The notes: generated by a model from the letters alone, not told the origin. Shown: positions 52,775 through 63,124, numbered from the stretch's first letter. The stretch: DNA of 64,000 bases from Piscinibacter sp. HJYY11 (GCF_016735515.1 NZ_JAERQZ010000001.1:2158746-2222745), one strand, 5' to 3'. Numbers and translations are program-made.

Positions 52775-54565
52775 TTAGAACAAAGCCTCGTCCATCTCCA
52801 TCAGCGGCTTCAAGCCCGCGCGTGCGGTGCGGATGAGGCTCGCGGTCTCGGGGAAGAGCTTGGCGAAGTAGAAGCGCGCGGTGGCGAGCTTGGCGGTGTA
52901 GAACGGGTCGCCGGAGCCCTGCTTCTCGAGCGCGACCTTGGCCATGCGGGCCCAGAAGTAGCCCATCACCAGGTGGCCGGCCACACGCAGATAGTCGACG
53001 GCAGCGGCGCCCACTTCGTCCTGGTTGCCGAAGGCCTTCATGCCGATCTCGGTGGTGAGCTTGACCAGCTTCTCGCCCAGGTCGGCCAGCGGGTTCACGA
53101 ACTCCTGCATGGCTTCGTTGGTGCCTTCCTCTTCAACGAATGCCTGCACGATCTTGCCGAACTTCTTCAGCTTGGCGCCGTTGTCGCCCAGCACCTTGCG
53201 GCCCAGCAGGTCCAGCGACTGGATGGTGTTGGTGCCCTCGTAGATCATGTTGATGCGGGCATCGCGCACGTACTGCTCCATGCCCCATTCCTTTATGAAG
53301 CCGTGGCCGCCGTAGACCTGCATGCAGTGCGAGGTGGAGATCCAGGCGTTGTCGGTCAGGAAGGCCTTGACGATGGGCGTGATCAGCGCCACGTGGTCGG
53401 CGCATTCCTTGCGCACATCGTCGTCGTCGGTGGCCAGTTCCTTGTCGAGCTGCAGCGCCGTCCACATGCCGAGCGCACGGCCGCCTTCGGCATAGGCGCG
53501 GGCGGTGAGCAGCATCTTGCGCACGTCGGGGTGCACGATGATGGGGTCGGCCGGCTTGTCAGCGGCCTTGGGGCCCGAGAGGGCGCGCATCTGGATGCGG
53601 TCCTTCGCGTAGGCGACGGCGTTCTGGTAGGCCACTTCGGTCAGGCCCAGGCCCTGGTTGCCGACGCCCAGGCGGGCGGCGTTCATCATCACGAACATGG
53701 CGGCGAGGCCCTTGTTGGGCTGGCCGACCAGCGTGCCGACGGCGTTTTCCAGCACCAGCTGGGCGGTGGCGTTGCCGTGGATGCCCATCTTTTCTTCCAG
53801 GCCGGCGCAGAAGATGCCGTTGCGGGCGCCGAGGCTGCCATCGGCATTCACCAGGAACTTCGGCACGACGAAGAGCGAGATGCCCTTCGAGCCGGCCGGT
53901 GCATCGGGCAGGCGGGCCAGCACCAGGTGAACGATGTTCGGCGCCATGTTGTGCTCGCCGGCCGAGATGAAGATCTTCTGGCCGGTGATTCTGTAGGTGC
54001 CGTCGGCTTGCGGCTCGGCCTTGGTGCGCAGCAGGCCGAGGTCGGTGCCGCAGTGCGGCTCGGTCAGGCACATGGTGCCGGTCCACTCGCCGCTGGTCAG
54101 CTTGGGCAGGTAGGTCTTCTTCTGCTCGTCGGTGCCGTGGGCGTGCAGCGCTTCATACGCGCCGTGCGACAGGCCGGGGTACATCGTCCACGCCTGGTTG
54201 GCCGAGTTGAGCATTTCGTAGAAGCACTGGTTCACCACGTGCGGCAGGCCCTGGCCGCCATAGGCCGGGTCGCAGCTCAGCGCGGGCCAGCCGCCCTCCA
54301 CGTACTGCTGGTAGGCCTCCTTGAAGCCCTTGGGCGGGGTGACCTCGTGCGTTTGCTTGTTCAGCGTGCAGCCCTCTTCGTCGCCGCTCTGGTTGAGCGG
54401 GAAGATGACCTGAGACGCGAACTTGCCGCCCTCTTCCAGCACTGCGTTGATGGTGTCGGCGTCGATGTCCTTGTGCGCCGGCAGCGCCTGCAGCTCGCCC
54501 GGCACGTTGAACACTTCGTGCATGAGGAACTGCATGTCACGCAGAGGAGGGTTGTACTGGGCCAT
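52775..54565 (-). CDS. Acyl-CoA dehydrogenase (long, 596 aa)
   Basis: This FAD enzyme performs the first step of beta-oxidation. The 596-aa length and opening MAQYNPPLRDMQFLMHEVFN mark the branch with extra N- and C-terminal domains found in Pseudomonas and Burkholderiales. Core signatures are GTMCLTEPHCGTDLG and QVYGGHGFIKEWGMEQYVRD with the catalytic base region IYEGTNTIQSLDL. The C-terminus carries the extra domain of this branch. It is 60 bases after the TetR gene and heads the beta-oxidation run. Confidence 0.93.
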   Translation of the reverse strand: MAQYNPPLRDMQFLMHEVFNVPGELQALPAHKDIDADTINAVLEEGGKFASQVIFPLNQSGDEEGCTLNKQTHEVTPPKGFKEAYQQYVEGGWPALSCDPAYGGQGLPHVVNQCFYEMLNSANQAWTMYPGLSHGAYEALHAHGTDEQKKTYLPKLTSGEWTGTMCLTEPHCGTDLGLLRTKAEPQADGTYRITGQKIFISAGEHNMAPNIVHLVLARLPDAPAGSKGISLFVVPKFLVNADGSLGARNGIFCAGLEEKMGIHGNATAQLVLENAVGTLVGQPNKGLAAMFVMMNAARLGVGNQGLGLTEVAYQNAVAYAKDRIQMRALSGPKAADKPADPIIVHPDVRKMLLTARAYAEGGRALGMWTALQLDKELATDDDDVRKECADHVALITPIVKAFLTDNAWISTSHCMQVYGGHGFIKEWGMEQYVRDARINMIYEGTNTIQSLDLLGRKVLGDNGAKLKKFGKIVQAFVEEEGTNEAMQEFVNPLADLGEKLVKLTTEIGMKAFGNQDEVGAAAVDYLRVAGHLVMGYFWARMAKVALEKQGSGDPFYTAKLATARFYFAKLFPETASLIRTARAGLKPLMEMDEALF

Positions 54566-54625
54566 GGTGAAGCTCCTTGAATGTTGGAATCGAAAGAGAG
54601 GTGGAAAGAAAACAGGCTGATCGGG

Positions 54626-55288
54626 TTATCGGCGTGACGTGCGTGCGGGTTGACGCGGCGCGGTGGCGTAATAGCTCACCACCCGCTCGAAGCCGATGCG
54701 CGCCCGGTCGAGCGCGCCCGGCATCCGCAGGAAACGGGCGTCGTGGTGCACGGCCAGGATGTGGCCGTGGATCTCGAACAGCATCTGCTGGGCATCGGTG
54801 TCTTCGCGCAGGTGGCCTTCTTCGATGGCCATGCGGATCGCGCGTTCCAGCGCGAGGTGCCAGGTGCGCACCATCTCGACCAGCGCATCGCGCACAGGGC
54901 CCGGGCGGTCGTCGAACTCGACGGCACCGCTGATGTAGATGCAGCCGGAATCCAGCTCGACCGACACGCGCTTGATCCAGCGCTCGAAGAGGGCCGCAAG
55001 GCGGGGCATGCCGCGCGCTTCGCGCAGCGCGGGGAAGAACACTTCCTCTTCGAACTTGGCGTGGTACTCGCGGATGACGGAGATCTGCAGCTCCTCGCGG
55101 GAGCCGAAATGGGCGAACACGCCCGACTTGCTCATCTGCATCACGTCGGCCAGCGCCCCGATCGACAGGCCTTCCAGGCCCATGTGGGACGCTAGGCCCA
55201 GCGCGGCCTCCAGAATGGCGGCGCGTGTCTGCTGGCCCTTCTGCAGTTGGCGGGGGGTTTCGCGCAGGGTCCGGGGATTGGCGCTCAT
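54626..55288 (-). CDS. TetR/AcrR-family repressor
   Basis: This 220-aa regulator has an N-terminal HTH, TRAAILEAALGLASHMGLEG then SIGALADVMQMSKSGVFAHF, as in TetR proteins. The C-terminal ligand domain is unrelated to known sugar or drug binders by eye. It lies just upstream of the acyl-CoA dehydrogenase on the same strand and has a 12-bp palindrome in its promoter, so a FadR-like control by acyl-CoA is plausible. A fatty-acid link is inference from position. Confidence 0.88.
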   Translation of the reverse strand: MSANPRTLRETPRQLQKGQQTRAAILEAALGLASHMGLEGLSIGALADVMQMSKSGVFAHFGSREELQISVIREYHAKFEEEVFFPALREARGMPRLAALFERWIKRVSVELDSGCIYISGAVEFDDRPGPVRDALVEMVRTWHLALERAIRMAIEEGHLREDTDAQQMLFEIHGHILAVHHDARFLRMPGALDRARIGFERVVSYYATAPRQPARTSRR

Positions 55289-55313
55289 GGTCGTCGTGCA
55301 ACAGAAATGAAAC

Positions 55314-55325
55314 GAACGATCGTTC
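55314..55325. promoter_or_regulatory. Palindrome GAACGATCGTTC, probable TetR operator
   Basis: A perfect 12-bp palindrome lies 26 bases before the TetR gene start, in the context AAACGAACGATCGTTCTAT. TetR repressors usually bind such sites over their own promoters. No second copy was noticed upstream of the dehydrogenase. Confidence 0.55.
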
Positions 55326-55467
55326 TATTCTTACCGACCTCCCCCGTGGAAAGCGAGCCCCTCATGCGCTCTTTGTCACCTTTTTCTAGGGCTTGTCGCC
55401 TAAGAGACCACGGGCCGCTCCGCCCCCCAAGGGTTAACCCTCGGTTTCTGGTCGCTACGATGGGCCG

Positions 55468-56466
55468 ATGAAGATCACAGTGGCAGGACTCGGGGCCGTC
55501 GGCGGCCTCATCGCGGCGAAGCTGGCGCTCGCCGGGCACGAGGTGAGCGCCGTGGCGCGCGGGCGCACGCTGCAGGCGGTGCGCGACCACGGGCTGGTGC
55601 TGCGCATGGGGGGGCAGGAACAACGGGCCGCCGTTCGCGCGAGCGACAATGCTGGAGCGCTCGGGCCGCAGGACGTGCTCGTCATCGCGCTCAAGGGCCA
55701 GTCCTTGCCCGACGCCGCCGCGTCCTTCGCACCCCTGATCGCCCCGCACACGCTGGTCGTGCCGGCCATGAACGGCGTGCCGTGGTGGTTCCTGCAGACA
55801 CCAGCGCTGCAGCAACGCCTGTCGAGCGCAGAGCGGCAGCTCAGGAGCGTCGACCCGCACGGCACGCTCGGCGCCGCCCTGCCCGTGGAACAGGTGCTCG
55901 GCTGCGTGGTGCACCTCACCTGTTCGCAGCCCGAGCCGGGCGTGGTGCAGCATGGGTTCGGCGACCGGCTCATCTTCGGCGAGCCGGCTGGCGGCACGAG
56001 CGACCGGTTGGATCGCCTGGCCGGTGCCTTCGGCGCTGCCGGTTTCAAGGTCGAGGCCAGCACCGACATCCGCCGCGAGATCTGGTTCAAGCTCTGGGGC
56101 AACATGACCACCAACCCGGTCTCTGCCCTCACCGGTGCGACGGCAGACCGGATCCTCGACGACCCGCTGGTGCGCAGCTTCATGCTGCGGGCGATGGCCG
56201 AAGCCGCCGAGGTCGGCGCGCAGATCGGCTGCCCGATCGCGCAGTCGGGAGAAGAGCGCCTCACCGTCACGCGCCAGCTCGGCGCGTTCAAGACCTCGAT
56301 GCTGCAGGACAGCGAAGCCAACCGGCCGCTGGAGATCGACGCCATCGTCACCGCGGTGCACGAGATCGGCCAGAAACTCGGCATTGCGACGCCGCACATC
56401 GACACCGTGCTCGGGCTGGTGCGGCTGATGGCACGTTCACGCGGTCTTTATCCGCCGGCAGCGTGA
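55468..56466 (+). CDS. 2-dehydropantoate 2-reductase (PanE/ApbA family)
   Basis: This NADPH reductase belongs to the ketopantoate reductase family (pantothenate pathway). The 332-aa protein has the N-terminal nucleotide loop AGLGAVGGLIAAKLA (GxGxxG), the catalytic Lys region LVIALKGQSL, and KLWGNMTTNPVSALTG. Many genomes have several PanE-like paralogs with other oxo-acid substrates, so panE is not assigned as a name. Confidence 0.85.
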   Translation: MKITVAGLGAVGGLIAAKLALAGHEVSAVARGRTLQAVRDHGLVLRMGGQEQRAAVRASDNAGALGPQDVLVIALKGQSLPDAAASFAPLIAPHTLVVPAMNGVPWWFLQTPALQQRLSSAERQLRSVDPHGTLGAALPVEQVLGCVVHLTCSQPEPGVVQHGFGDRLIFGEPAGGTSDRLDRLAGAFGAAGFKVEASTDIRREIWFKLWGNMTTNPVSALTGATADRILDDPLVRSFMLRAMAEAAEVGAQIGCPIAQSGEERLTVTRQLGAFKTSMLQDSEANRPLEIDAIVTAVHEIGQKLGIATPHIDTVLGLVRLMARSRGLYPPAA

Positions 56467-56575
56467 TCGATTGATGACATTGCGACCGTGTGTGGCAATG
56501 GCACCGCGCCGCAGTCCGCACCGCTATTGAGCAAAAGGCGTTGGATGGATTACTCTCCGGCAAGGAGATTGATCC

Positions 56576-57133
56576 GTGGAAGTGCTGCAACTCGATGTAT
56601 CCGGCCGCCCGCAATCGTGGATCTCGGCCAAGGAAGCGGCGGTCATCTATGCCAGCGACGGCATCGCATGGACCCTCGGCGACGCCTTCTATGTGCTGCG
56701 TGGCGGCATGCAACGGCGCACCGGCCTGCAATCGCGCATCGAGGTGCACCCGATCATCGCGGTGCGCGGGGCCATCCCCAGCCGCGCGTGGCGGCAGACA
56801 CCGGCGCTCTCCAACCCCAAGCTCTTCGCCCGCGATCGCCAGGTCTGCGCCTACTGCGGCGGGCGTTTCCACACCGACGACCTGACGCGCGAACACATCG
56901 TGCCCACCTCGCGCGGCGGCCACGACACGTGGATGAACTGCATCACCGCCTGCCGCGCCTGCAACGGCCACAAGGGCAACCGCCTGCCCGAAGAGGCCAA
57001 CATGGCGCTGATGTACCTGCCTTACGTGCCCAGCCTGCACGAAGACATGATCCTGCGCGGGAGGCGCATCCTCGCGGACCAGATGGAGTTCCTGCTGGCG
57101 AGCGTGCCGCGGCACTCGCGCCTGCGCAGCTAG
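56576..57133 (+). CDS. HNH endonuclease
   Basis: This 185-aa nuclease has a C-terminal HNH/zinc module: CAYCG, LTREHIVPTSRGG with the catalytic His, WMNCITACRACNGHKGNR with the second cysteine pair. The N-terminal ~70 residues are unlike other proteins I can name. It starts at GTG, with AAGGAG nine bases upstream. Similar lone HNH proteins are common in Burkholderiales chromosomes and are not clearly mobile-element genes. Confidence 0.88.
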   Translation: MEVLQLDVSGRPQSWISAKEAAVIYASDGIAWTLGDAFYVLRGGMQRRTGLQSRIEVHPIIAVRGAIPSRAWRQTPALSNPKLFARDRQVCAYCGGRFHTDDLTREHIVPTSRGGHDTWMNCITACRACNGHKGNRLPEEANMALMYLPYVPSLHEDMILRGRRILADQMEFLLASVPRHSRLRS

Positions 57134-57137
57134 GCCA

Positions 57138-57752
57138 CTAGGCCAGCGCCTCCAGGTCGGCTTCGACCTGCTTCGCAGTGATGAACTGGATCGCGTGCCA
57201 GCCGTGGGCGCGGGCGATCTCCACGTTCTTCGCCACGTCGTCGATGAACACCGTCTGCGCGGGCTCGATGCCGAAGCGTTTTGTCGCGAGCTCGAAGATC
57301 TCGGGCTCGGGCTTGATCAGCTTCACGCGTGACGAGAACACCCCGTCGGTGAAGCGCGAGAAGAACTCGTGCGTGCTCTCGAGGTGCACCGCATAGGGCT
57401 CGGGCATGTTGGAGAGGAAGTAGAGCCGGTGGCCGTTGTCGTGCAGGCGGTGCAGCAGGTCGACCGTCTCCTTCTGCGCTTCCAGCTCGCCGGGCACCGC
57501 ATCGATGACGGCCTGCACCTCGCCCAGCTCGAAGCCCAGGCGCTCGGCGATCAGCGGCGCCAGCTCGGGGATCTCGATCGTGCCGCGGTCGAAGCGGCCC
57601 CAGTCACCCTGGTAGTTCTGGAAGAAGTCGAGCACCAACTGCTGGGCCGCCGCTTCGTCGACGGCGCGGTGCGGCAGCGTGCGCTTGAGCAGCTCCGACG
57701 GGCGCCACTGGAAGACGACGCCGCCGAAGTCGAATACCACATGCTTCTTCAT
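57138..57752 (-). CDS. HAD-superfamily phosphatase (subfamily IA)
   Basis: This 204-aa haloacid-dehalogenase-type hydrolase has motif I VVFDFGGVVF, motif II FLSNMPEP, and motifs III/IV in KLIKPEPEIFE and FIDDVAKNVE. The DFGGV form lacks the second Asp of classical phosphatases, as in the YihX-like group. The stop-start overlap of four bases with pgi implies co-expression, so a sugar phosphate is a plausible substrate. The stop lies four bases from the convergent HNH gene. Confidence 0.85.
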   Translation of the reverse strand: MKKHVVFDFGGVVFQWRPSELLKRTLPHRAVDEAAAQQLVLDFFQNYQGDWGRFDRGTIEIPELAPLIAERLGFELGEVQAVIDAVPGELEAQKETVDLLHRLHDNGHRLYFLSNMPEPYAVHLESTHEFFSRFTDGVFSSRVKLIKPEPEIFELATKRFGIEPAQTVFIDDVAKNVEIARAHGWHAIQFITAKQVEADLEALA

Positions 57753-59350
57753 GCGCGCAACCTCGCCAGCAGGCCGGCCGTCGACGCATCGAGGCCCGCC
57801 GTGTCACCCGAAGCGAGACGCGGCAGCAGGTCGTTGCACAAGGCCTTGCCCAGCTCCACGCCCCACTGATCGAAGCTGTTGATGCCCCACAGCACGCCGG
57901 CGGTGAACACCCGGTGCTCGTACATCGCGATCAAGGCGCCCAGGCTGCGCGGCGTCAGCTCGTCCAGCATCAGCGTGGTGCTGGGCCGGTTGCCAGGGAA
58001 AGTGCGGTGGCGCGCGATGGTCTCGGCGTCGAGTTCGCGCGAGGCGGTGGGCGCTTTTTCGCCCAGGGCCTGCTCGGTGCTCTTGCCGAGCATCAGCGCC
58101 TGGCTCTGCGCGAGGCCGTTGGCCAGCAGCTTGGTGTGCAGGTCGGCGAGGCCGTGCGTCGGGCGTTTGACGAGGATGAACTCGACCGGCACGACGTCGG
58201 TGCCCTGGTGCAGCATCTGGAAATACGCATGCTGCCCGTTGGTGCCCGGCTCGCCCCAGACCACCGGGCTCGTGCCGTAGGGCAGGCGCGCACCGGCGAG
58301 GTCGACGCACTTGCCGTTGCTTTCCATCTCGAGCTGCTGCAGGTAGGCCGGCAGGCGGCGCAGGCCCTGGTGATAGGGCGCGACGCTGCGACTCGTGAAG
58401 CCGTGGAAGTTGCGGTACCAGACGTCGACGAGGCCCAGCAGCGCCGGCAGGTTCTGCGCGAGCGGTGTCTCGGCGAAATGGCGGTCCATCGCATGCGCCC
58501 CGGCCAGCAGGGCACGGAAGTGGTCGGCCCCGATGGCGAGCGCGATCGGCAGGCCGATCGCCGACCACATCGAGTAGCGGCCGCCCACCCAGTCCCAGAA
58601 GCCGAAAGTGGTGCTGACGCCGAACTCGGCCGCGGCTTTCACGTTCGTGGTGGTGGCGACGAAATGCTTCTGCGTGTCGGTGCCGCCGTTCTCGAGGAAC
58701 CAGGCCTTGGCGGCCTGCGCGTTGGCCATCGTCTCCTGCGTCGTGAAGGTCTTGCTCGCGATGATGAAGAGCGTCTCGGCCGGCTTCAGCTGGCGCAGCA
58801 CCGGCGTGATGTCATGGCCGTCGACGTTGGACACGAAGTGGAAGCTGAGCCCGCGGTGGCAGAAGGCATCGAGCGCCGGCACCACCATCTGGGGCCCGAG
58901 GTCGCTGCCGCCGATGCCGATGTTGACGATGTGCTGGATGCCGCTCCTGGCGGTGTCGCGCACGGTCTCGACATACGCGAGCATGCGGTCCAGCACCTCG
59001 TGCACCTCGGCGTTGAACGGCGAGCGGCCTCGCGGCGCACGCAGCGCGGTGTGCAGGACGGCGCGGCCTTCGGTGAGGTTGGCCACGTCGCCGCGCAGCA
59101 TGGCGTCGCGCCGCGCCTCGAGCTGGCATTCCGTCGCCAGGTCGAGCAGGAAGCGCTGGGTCGCCACGTCGATCAGGTTCTTCGACAGGTCGGCAAAGAC
59201 TTCGGGCGCTTCGACCTTGAAGGTGTCGAAACGGCCCGGGTCGCGGGCGAAGGCTTCGCGCAGGTCGAAGTCGCGGCCGTGGGCTTCGTAGTGCCCTGCC
59301 AGTGCGGCCCAGGCTTCGGTCTTGTCGCAGCGGGGAGCGGAGGTCGTCAC
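57749..59350 (-). CDS. pgi: Glucose-6-phosphate isomerase
   Basis: This enzyme interconverts glucose 6-phosphate and fructose 6-phosphate. The 533-aa protein has [13 protein letters not shown], the [12 protein letters not shown] signature and [13 protein letters not shown] near the C-terminus. The start is a GTG at 59350 whose GTGA overlaps the tal stop, the only start that keeps the full N-terminal region. Length is near E. coli Pgi (549). Confidence 0.94.
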   Translation of the reverse strand: MTTSAPRCDKTEAWAALAGHYEAHGRDFDLREAFARDPGRFDTFKVEAPEVFADLSKNLIDVATQRFLLDLATECQLEARRDAMLRGDVANLTEGRAVLHTALRAPRGRSPFNAEVHEVLDRMLAYVETVRDTARSGIQHIVNIGIGGSDLGPQMVVPALDAFCHRGLSFHFVSNVDGHDITPVLRQLKPAETLFIIASKTFTTQETMANAQAAKAWFLENGGTDTQKHFVATTTNVKAAAEFGVSTTFGFWDWVGGRYSMWSAIGLPIALAIGADHFRALLAGAHAMDRHFAETPLAQNLPALLGLVDVWYRNFHGFTSRSVAPYHQGLRRLPAYLQQLEMESNGKCVDLAGARLPYGTSPVVWGEPGTNGQHAYFQMLHQGTDVVPVEFILVKRPTHGLADLHTKLLANGLAQSQALMLGKSTEQALGEKAPTASRELDAETIARHRTFPGNRPSTTLMLDELTPRSLGALIAMYEHRVFTAGVLWGINSFDQWGVELGKALCNDLLPRLASGDTAGLDASTAGLLARLRA

Positions 59351-60297
59351 TTCAGTCCTTCGATCATCTTGTCGAGCTTGATCGCATCGGCGGCAAACGC
59401 GCGGATGCCTTCGGCGAGCTTCTCGGTGGCCATCGCGTCTTCGTTGAGGGCGTAGCGGAAGCTGGTCTCGTTGTAGGTCACGGCGTGGATGGCCGCCTGG
59501 CGGGCGCTCTCGGGGTCGAGGCGGCGCACGATGGGTGCGTCGCTCGACTGCAACTGCGCGAGCAGCTCGGGGCTGATGGTGAGCAGGTCGCACCCCGCCA
59601 GCGCCACGATCTGGCCCACGTTGCGGAAGCTCGCACCCATCACCTCGGTGTCGATGTCGAACTTCTTGTAGTAGGTGTAGATCTGGGTCACCGACTTGAC
59701 GCCCGGGTCGTTCACGCCCGCGTTGGCCGCTTCGTCCCAGCTGCTGCCGGCCGACTTCTTGTACCAGTCGTAGATGCGGCCGACGAAGGGGGAGATGAGG
59801 CGCACGCCGGCGTCACCGCAGGCCACGGCCTGGCAGAACGAGAAAAGCAGCGTGAGGTTGCAGTGGATGCCCTCGTGCTCGAGGATGCGCGCGGCCTGGA
59901 TGCCTTCCCAGGTGGCGGCGATCTTGATCAGCACGCGCTCGCGGCCGATGCCCGCGGCCTCGTACATGGCCATGATGCGGCGCGCACGCTGCACGGTGCA
60001 GGCGGTGTCGAAACTGAGGCGCGCATCGACCTCGGTCGACACCCGGCCCGGCACCACTTTCAGGATCTCGAGCCCGAAGCGCACCAGCACCTCGTCGACC
60101 ACTTCGTCCATCGGCCGGACCTTGTGCGCGGCGACGGTCTCGGCCAGCAGCGGCGCGTAGTCGGGCTGCTGCACGGCCTTGAGGATGAGCGAGGGATTGG
60201 TGGTCGCATCACGCGGCGCAAAGGCCCCGAGCTGCTTGAAATTGCCGGTGTCGGCGACGACGGTGGTGTATTGCTTGAGCTGGTCGAGTTGGTTCAT
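59347..60297 (-). CDS. tal: Transaldolase
   Basis: This pentose-phosphate enzyme transfers dihydroxyacetone units. The 316-aa product has the Schiff-base Lys in [15 protein letters not shown] and the [20 protein letters not shown] block, with [13 protein letters not shown] near the N-terminus. ATG at 60297 gives [19 protein letters not shown], the normal E. coli-type start; the much longer open frame upstream is the shadow of zwf. It is divergent from zwf, with a HexR-like site between. Confidence 0.95.
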   Translation of the reverse strand: MNQLDQLKQYTTVVADTGNFKQLGAFAPRDATTNPSLILKAVQQPDYAPLLAETVAAHKVRPMDEVVDEVLVRFGLEILKVVPGRVSTEVDARLSFDTACTVQRARRIMAMYEAAGIGRERVLIKIAATWEGIQAARILEHEGIHCNLTLLFSFCQAVACGDAGVRLISPFVGRIYDWYKKSAGSSWDEAANAGVNDPGVKSVTQIYTYYKKFDIDTEVMGASFRNVGQIVALAGCDLLTISPELLAQLQSSDAPIVRRLDPESARQAAIHAVTYNETSFRYALNEDAMATEKLAEGIRAFAADAIKLDKMIEGLK

Positions 60298-60405
60298 GGT
60301 CTGAGCCCGTGCTGCGCGATGTTTCATTAGAACCCGAGCTTGCGGCGTGGTTCGTGAAGGCCCTGAAGGTTTGACGTTGCGACGAAACAGCGGCATCATC
60401 CGGGA

Positions 60406-60420
60406 TGAAACAAAGTTACA
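60406..60420. promoter_or_regulatory. Possible HexR operator
   Basis: On the minus strand TGTAACTTTGTTTCA resembles the HexR consensus TGTARTWWWTNYACA, with one half TGTAA exact and about three mismatches overall. It lies between tal-pgi and zwf-hexR, the usual place for HexR control. Confidence 0.4.
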
Positions 60421-60456
60421 TCCTAGCGCATCCCTGAGTACTTGAGGCCCCTGCAG

Positions 60457-61902
60457 ATGTCCTTCGATCTCGTTTTCTTTGGTGGCACCGGCGACCTCAC
60501 ATGGCGCAAGCTGATGCCGGCCCTGTTCCAAGCCTTCCGTCACGGCAAATTGCCTGCCGGCGGGCGCATCCTCGCCGTCGCCCGTGACGAGCAGAGCGAC
60601 GAGAAGTACCGCGCCTGGCTCAAGGAGCGTTTCCAGGACGTGGAAGGCGCCAAGCGCCCGAGCGACGAGGAGTTCGCCCGCTTCGCCGAGCTGGTGCACT
60701 ACCTGCGCATGGACCTGTCGCAACCGGCCGACTACGGCAAGCTGAAGACCTGGCTGCAGGCCCGCAACGCCGACACGGCGGTGCTCTACCTGGCCACCAG
60801 CCCGCATCTTTTTCCGCAAATCTGCGAGCAGCTCGGCGCCGCCGGCCTGAACGCGCCGCACATCCGCGTGGTGCTCGAAAAGCCGCTCGGCCACGACCTC
60901 GCCAGCGCCCAGGAGATCAACCGCGTCGTGCGCTCGGTGTTCAGCGAGACGCAGGCCTTCCGCATCGACCACTACCTCGGCAAGCCCTCGGTGCAGAACC
61001 TGATGGCCCTGCGCTTCGGCAACGTGCTCTTCGAGCCGCTGTGGCGCCGCGAGAGCATCGCCAACATCCAGATCACGCTGGCCGAAGGGATCGGCGTCGG
61101 CACCCGCGGCGACTTCTACAACCGCACCGGCGCCCTGCGCGACATGATCCAGAACCATGCGCTGCAGCTGCTCACCATGGTGGCGATGGAGCCGCCGTCG
61201 AGCAGCGATGCCGATGCGATCCGCGACGAGAAGCTCAAGGTGCTGAAGTCGCTGAAGCCCTTCACCGAAGAGTCGGTCGCGCGCGACGTGGTGCGCGGGC
61301 AATACCGGGCCGGCACCGCGGGCGGCCACTCGGTGCCGGGTTACCAGCAGGAGCAGAAGGTGCCGGCCGGCAGCACCTGCGAGACCTTCGTGGCGCTGCG
61401 CACCGAAATCCAGAACTGGCGCTGGGCGGGCGTGCCCTTCTACCTGCGCACGGGCAAGCGGCTGGCGGCGCGCGATGCGCAGATCGTCGTCAACTTCCGC
61501 CCGACGCCGCACAACATCTTCCCCGGCGTGAGCCAGCCCAACAAGCTCGTGATCAAGCTGCAGCCGGAAGACGGCCTGGAGCTGCACCTGCTCGCCGCCA
61601 AGGGCACGGGGCAGCAGGAGATGCTGGCGCCGGTGTCGCTCGACCTCGACTTCGACAAGGCCTTTGCCGAGAACCGCGTGGGCGCCTACGAGCGCCTGCT
61701 GCTCGACGCGATCGCCGGCCGGCTCAACCTGTTCGTGCGCAGTGACGAGCAGGAGCAGGCCTGGCGCTGGGTCGAGCCCATCCTGCAGGCCTGGACGAAA
61801 GACGCCACCGGGCCGCGCCCCTATGCCGCGGGCACCTGGGGCCCGGCCGCCGCAAGTGCGCTCGTGGCGCGCGATGGCTTCGCCTGGTCCGAAGAACAAT
61901 GA
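60457..61902 (+). CDS. zwf: Glucose-6-phosphate 1-dehydrogenase
   Basis: This is the first oxidative enzyme of the pentose phosphate and Entner-Doudoroff routes. The 481-aa protein has the nucleotide loop [12 protein letters not shown], the substrate signature [13 protein letters not shown], and [17 protein letters not shown] at 60457 ([10 protein letters not shown]) is preferred to an in-frame TTG five codons upstream. hexR follows after 28 bases in the same operon. Confidence 0.95.
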   Translation: MSFDLVFFGGTGDLTWRKLMPALFQAFRHGKLPAGGRILAVARDEQSDEKYRAWLKERFQDVEGAKRPSDEEFARFAELVHYLRMDLSQPADYGKLKTWLQARNADTAVLYLATSPHLFPQICEQLGAAGLNAPHIRVVLEKPLGHDLASAQEINRVVRSVFSETQAFRIDHYLGKPSVQNLMALRFGNVLFEPLWRRESIANIQITLAEGIGVGTRGDFYNRTGALRDMIQNHALQLLTMVAMEPPSSSDADAIRDEKLKVLKSLKPFTEESVARDVVRGQYRAGTAGGHSVPGYQQEQKVPAGSTCETFVALRTEIQNWRWAGVPFYLRTGKRLAARDAQIVVNFRPTPHNIFPGVSQPNKLVIKLQPEDGLELHLLAAKGTGQQEMLAPVSLDLDFDKAFAENRVGAYERLLLDAIAGRLNLFVRSDEQEQAWRWVEPILQAWTKDATGPRPYAAGTWGPAAASALVARDGFAWSEEQ

Positions 61903-61930
61903 TGGCCGGCCGACGCCCCGCCACCCTCAG

Positions 61931-62806
61931 ATGAGCATGCTCGACCGCATCCGCGCTTCCCTGCCCGCCCTGCCCCCGGCCGAGCAGCGCGTGGCCAAGC
62001 TGCTGCTGAACGATTCGCGCAGCTTTGCCACCCTGCCCGTCAGCGAGCTGGCCAAGCGGGCGCACGTGAGCAAGCCGACGGTGGTGCGCTTCTGCCGCAG
62101 CGTGGGCTACGACGGGCTGGCCGACTTCAAGCGCAAGCTGGCCGGCAGCGTCAACGAAGGCGTGCCCTTCGTGCACCGGGCGGTGGATGAAGACGACAAG
62201 GTCGACGACGTCATCGTCAAGGTGATCGACAACGCGGTGAGCGCCTTGCTCAAGTACCGCAACGACGCGGCCGGGCTCGCGTTCGACCGCGCGGTGGCGG
62301 CCCTCGTCGCCGCCGGCAAGGGCGGCCGGCGCATCGAGTTCTACGGTGTGGGCAACTCGGGCATCGTGGCCCAGGACGCGCAGCACAAGTTCTTCCGCCT
62401 GGGCGTGAACGCCGCGGCCATCAGCGACAGCCACGTGCAGGTGATGAGCGCCACCATGCTGCAGCCGGGCGACTGCGCGGTGATCATCTCCAACTCGGGC
62501 CGCACCCGCGACCTGATCGACGTGGCCGACATCGCGCGCAAGAAGGGTGCAACCACCATCTTCATCACCACCAGCGGCTCGCCGCTCGCGGCCATGGGGC
62601 AGTCGGGCACGCAGCAGGTGCTGCTGCCGGTCGACCACCCGGAAGACTTCGACCGCTACAGCCCGATGGTGTCGCGGCTCCTGCACCTGCTGGTGGTGGA
62701 CATCCTCACCACCGGCGTGGCGCTCAAGCTCGGCAAGGAGCTTCGCCCGATGCTGCAGGACATCAAGCGCAATCTGCGTAGCAAGCGCTACGCCACGCCG
62801 ACCTGA
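61931..62806 (+). CDS. hexR: HexR-type regulator (HTH_6 + SIS)
   Basis: This 291-aa RpiR-family regulator has an N-terminal HTH (LPVSELAKRAHVSKPTVVRF) and a C-terminal SIS sugar-phosphate domain with FYGVGNSGIVAQD and IISNSGRTRDLID. Position directly after zwf is the classical HexR arrangement; HexR responds to 2-keto-3-deoxy-6-phosphogluconate in Pseudomonas and Shewanella. It probably represses its own operon and the divergent tal-pgi. A GC hairpin at 62819-62834 may mark the end of the transcript. Confidence 0.9.
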   Translation: MSMLDRIRASLPALPPAEQRVAKLLLNDSRSFATLPVSELAKRAHVSKPTVVRFCRSVGYDGLADFKRKLAGSVNEGVPFVHRAVDEDDKVDDVIVKVIDNAVSALLKYRNDAAGLAFDRAVAALVAAGKGGRRIEFYGVGNSGIVAQDAQHKFFRLGVNAAAISDSHVQVMSATMLQPGDCAVIISNSGRTRDLIDVADIARKKGATTIFITTSGSPLAAMGQSGTQQVLLPVDHPEDFDRYSPMVSRLLHLLVVDILTTGVALKLGKELRPMLQDIKRNLRSKRYATPT

Positions 62807-62824
62807 GGCCGGCCTCGTGGCGGC

Positions 62825-63124
62825 TCAGGCCGCCTTGTCTTCGGGCGGCATCAGGAGCACGTCGACGCCATAGAGGCGCGCCAGCTCCGCGAGCTTCTGC
62901 GGCGCATGGCGCACCGCGAAGCCCTTGCCCCAGGCCGAGGCGAGTCGCTGGCACTCGAGCAACACCGCCAGGGCCGAGGAATCGAACTGCCTCAGCCCCG
63001 AGGCATCCACCATCACCACGGGCTGCTCGGCCTGGGCCTTGGCCTCTTGCTGCAGGGCCTGCGACAGCATGCGCTGGGCATTGCGGGCCTCCTGCAGGGT
63101 GATCGTGGCGGGCAGGACGAGCAT
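62825..63124 (-). CDS. mlaB: STAS-domain protein, MlaB-like
   Basis: This 99-aa cytosolic STAS protein has the phosphorylation-type loop FDSSALAVLLECQRLA. It lies six bases after mlaC on the same strand. In lipid-asymmetry maintenance operons MlaB binds the MlaF ATPase and stabilises it. Name is by context. Confidence 0.8.
   Translation of the reverse strand: MLVLPATITLQEARNAQRMLSQALQQEAKAQAEQPVVMVDASGLRQFDSSALAVLLECQRLASAWGKGFAVRHAPQKLAELARLYGVDVLLMPPEDKAA

Noticed and set aside
51374..54580. A 1068-codon plus-strand open frame opposite the acyl-CoA dehydrogenase region
   Set aside because: Shadow of three conserved minus-strand genes; no motifs.
56576..57133. HNH gene as a homing or restriction element
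   Set aside because: No intron, methylase or repeats around it, and base composition is like that of its neighbours.
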